This document shows, in pieces, positions 5,081 through 6,223 of a stretch of 6,223 bases of DNA. Below the pieces are notes generated by a model. That model was not told the origin of the DNA. It searched no databases and saw only the letters and a program-made list of their open reading frames with translations. The position numbers were made by a program, and so were the translations under genes. Source of the DNA: Candidatus Cloacimonadota bacterium (GTDB lineage: Bacteria; Cloacimonadota; Cloacimonadia; Cloacimonadales; Cloacimonadaceae); contig JALNXT010000093.1 in NCBI GenBank assembly GCA_023230245.1, positions 1 through 6,223 on the forward strand, given 5' to 3'. Position 1 is the stretch's first letter. Each line of letters begins with the position of its first letter.

Positions 5081-5668
5081 TTATTTGTTTTCGTGATTTG
5101 GTTTTTTTATAATTCTCCAGTTAAAATCTATTCCTCTGCTGTTCAATCTTTGTATTGCTGCAGTGCTTAGCTTTCCATTAAATTTGCGCTTCTTCATTCT
5201 CATCCCCCCGTTTACCATATAATCGATAAATACATGTGCTATTATAGTGCTAATCATATCCCAGTCATTCTTTAGTGTTTCATACATTGCCTTTTCAATC
5301 TGGGTCTCATAATCCCTTTCTTCTTCTTTTCTGCATTGGTTAGCGGGTAAATAGTATTGTCTCATAATTGGGGTATTAGCTACACCTTCGTTCATATGTA
5401 AAATGCTGTGATCAGGATGCAGCCTTCTCAGTTTTGCTTTGATAAGCCTACAAATCCTATCTACTTCGTTGTAAGTATCCACAACCTCCAGATAGGGTTC
5501 CGGACGCTCTCTATGCTCAATTTTAGCACCACAATTGTTGCAGTGAAATTTACGGTGAATTTCTTTATGATACCTGTCACGACTATCACCATTTTCGATG
5601 TTACGTACTTTGCTTCTAATTTCAGTTTTGCCTGATTCCATAGTTCCATTGCAGAAAGGGCAAATCAC
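5081..5668 (-). CDS. Zinc-ribbon protein of unknown function (195 aa)
   Basis: The N-terminus MICPFCNGTM and the later FHCNNCGAKI form a split zinc ribbon (C3, C6 and C43, C46; 36 residues between the pairs). The spacing is roughly that of YgiT/MqsA-type antitoxin zinc fingers, but I see no convincing following HTH domain and no adjacent toxin, so I do not call it MqsA. The rest is soluble and charged: a basic helix (RICRLIKAKLRRLHPDH, ~71-87), a Glu-rich segment (~113-127), a hydrophobic helix (~138-151) and a basic C-terminus. The start is GTG at 5668: AAGGAGG (5673-5679 on the plus strand) ends 4 nt before it, the best ribosome site in the window, and starting here keeps C3 and C6. It is divergent from the gene at 5924 and may be co-transcribed with the minus-strand gene ending at 3873. 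A DNA-binding regulator of this region is plausible but only inferred. Confidence 0.72.
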   Translation of the reverse strand: MICPFCNGTMESGKTEIRSKVRNIENGDSRDRYHKEIHRKFHCNNCGAKIEHRERPEPYLEVVDTYNEVDRICRLIKAKLRRLHPDHSILHMNEGVANTPIMRQYYLPANQCRKEEERDYETQIEKAMYETLKNDWDMISTIIAHVFIDYMVNGGMRMKKRKFNGKLSTAAIQRLNSRGIDFNWRIIKKPNHENK

Positions 5669-5672
5669 TATT

Positions 5673-5679
5673 CCTCCTT
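5673..5679 (-). promoter_or_regulatory. Strong ribosome binding site deciding the GTG start
   Basis: AAGGAGG on the minus strand ends 4 nt before GTG 5668. The next in-frame ATG lies ten codons in and would delete the first CxxC pair. Confidence 0.75.
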
Positions 5680-5722
5680 GTATTAATTATTTTAACTCGT
5701 ATAGATAACCTGTTTGATAGGG

Positions 5723-5734
5723 ATAATATGTCAA
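5723..5734 (-). promoter_or_regulatory. TTGACATATTAT promoter element of the zinc-ribbon gene
   Basis: The minus strand reads TTGACA directly joined to TATTAT. It is identical at 11 of 12 bases to TTGACATATAAT at 2990-3001. It ends 54 nt before the GTG, versus 49 nt for the membrane gene. TATTAT may be the -10 box, or TTGACA the -35 with a poorly conserved -10 near 5705. Confidence 0.4.
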
Positions 5735-5793
5735 TGATTATTTACCTAGATTGCGGTTTTATTATTGGCTCTCTCAATACATATACAACCCCC

Positions 5794-5812
5794 AAATGTT
5801 AGCCTATAGATA
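5794..5812 (+). promoter_or_regulatory. 19-bp motif upstream of the right-edge gene
   Basis: AAATGTTAGCCTATAGATA, 18/19 identical to the minus-strand copy at 2553-2571. It ends 111 nt before ATG 5924. Confidence 0.5.
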
Positions 5813-5818
5813 GTAGGA

Positions 5819-5891
5819 AGCATATCATACTCTGCACAGGCAATACTCAGACACTAAACATGCCTAAGTATGAACATAGTATGATGATGCT
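5819..5891 (+). promoter_or_regulatory. Nested inverted repeat, operator- or leader-like
   Basis: AGCATATCATACT (5819-5831) pairs with AGTATGATGATGCT (5878-5891) with one bulge. AGGCA (5838-5842) pairs with TGCCT (5861-5865) inside. AGTATGA is repeated directly at 5867-5873 and 5878-5884, 11 bp apart. It ends 32 nt before ATG 5924, so it could be an operator for a dimeric regulator or a folded 5' leader. Confidence 0.45.
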
Positions 5892-5923
5892 CTAATGAAA
5901 ATATAAACATAATAGGAGAACTC

Positions 5924-6223
5924 ATGGAAGTACAATTCAAGAACATGTTGCAAGCCTACAGCGGGAAATGTGATGGCTTGGTTTACTATTACAACCGCAG
6001 GCTAAACAAGATTATTGCGCGTAGATTGCCGCAAAGTAGTAATCATGCAGGGAATGCACGGCTTACTGCCATCAGCAAAAACCTGAAAGCACTAAAACCC
6101 AGCGAAGAATACCGCACCGATTTGAAACAATACACCGAGCTGCTGAGGATGAAGGACAAGACCAACTGCTTTTATTCCTGGAGCAATATCTTCCGCAAGC
6201 TGATGTTTGGCATGGCAAAGATC
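5924..6223 (+). CDS. Partial basic protein of unknown function (first 100 codons)
   Basis: An open frame starts at ATG 5924 and runs off the window end without a stop, giving 100 complete codons. AGGAG (5914-5918) lies 5 nt before the ATG. The product is rich in Lys, Arg and Tyr: it begins MEVQFKNMLQAYSGKCDGL, then VYYYNRRLNKIIARRLPQS, and continues with a helical section containing ISKNLKALKPSEEYRTDL and a Trp/Phe segment FYSWSNIFRKLMFGMAKI. There is no signal peptide. The style recalls a family of hypothetical proteins I associate with Cloacimonadota, but I cannot name a domain and this memory is weak. Base composition is more GC-balanced than the AT-rich genes to its left and closer to that of the primase-helicase gene. 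The gene is divergent from the zinc-ribbon gene at 5668, with 255 nt between, including an operator-like inverted repeat. Confidence 0.7.
   Translation, partial: MEVQFKNMLQAYSGKCDGLVYYYNRRLNKIIARRLPQSSNHAGNARLTAISKNLKALKPSEEYRTDLKQYTELLRMKDKTNCFYSWSNIFRKLMFGMAKI

Larger units (their letters stand above)
5669..5923. promoter_or_regulatory. Divergent regulatory region
   Basis: This lies between the minus-strand zinc-ribbon gene and the plus-strand gene at 5924. It holds the strong GTG ribosome site (5673-5679), a TTGACATATTAT element for the minus gene (5723-5734), the 19-bp motif copy (5794-5812) and a nested inverted repeat (5819-5891). No small gene is seen. Confidence 0.55.

Noticed and set aside
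5081..5668. MqsA/YgiT-type antitoxin
   Set aside because: The split CxxC spacing is similar, but no HTH domain is evident, the protein is longer, and no toxin gene is adjacent.

Overview
The window comes from a bacterial chromosome or a large integrated/extrachromosomal element, apparently an accessory region. The largest gene encodes a three-part primase-helicase (VirE_N/BT4734-like, PriCT_2 and DUF3987 domains), an architecture known mainly from mobile elements and most often recorded in Bacteroidota. Every gene here, however, has a clear GGAG-type ribosome binding site 4-6 nt before a plausible start. That is atypical for Bacteroidota and favours another lineage. From memory, the partial protein at the right edge and the paired-hairpin intergenic style recall Cloacimonadota, but this is a weak, unverified impression.

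Layout. 1-183: gene-less, two perfect hairpins and a 7-bp tandem repeat. 184-2502 (-): primase-helicase. 2503-3050: a 548-nt gene-less region packed with repeats, including three ~76-79 bp hairpin units (A and B in one orientation, C inverted) and iteron-like copies of AGTTAAAAGAAA. 3051-3602 (+): small zinc-ribbon membrane protein, AT-rich. 3603-3872: convergent intergenic with a 28-bp-arm inverted repeat around an AT-rich core, then a strong terminator for the minus-strand gene. 3873-4919 (-): unrecognised 348-aa protein whose linker is encoded by GC-rich palindromic DNA. 5081-5668 (-): 195-aa zinc-ribbon protein with a GTG start. 5669-5923: divergent regulatory region. 5924-6223 (+): first 100 codons of an unrecognised basic protein running off the window.

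How it may work together (inference). The primase-helicase gene sits next to a hairpin cluster whose inverted units would fold best on opposite DNA strands, with AT-rich iteron-like repeats between them. This resembles the arrangement of primase-recognised single-strand initiation sites at the RSF1010 origin, so 2586-2943 is a candidate replication origin for a mobile element. An intergenic REP/BIME-like repeat family is the main alternative. Three genes (3051, 4919, 5668) share a TTGACAT motif upstream, and a 19-bp motif is found in outward-facing copies upstream of the primase-helicase gene and of the right-edge gene, so the block may be co-regulated. No integrase, transposase, relaxase, CRISPR array, tRNA or rRNA was seen.
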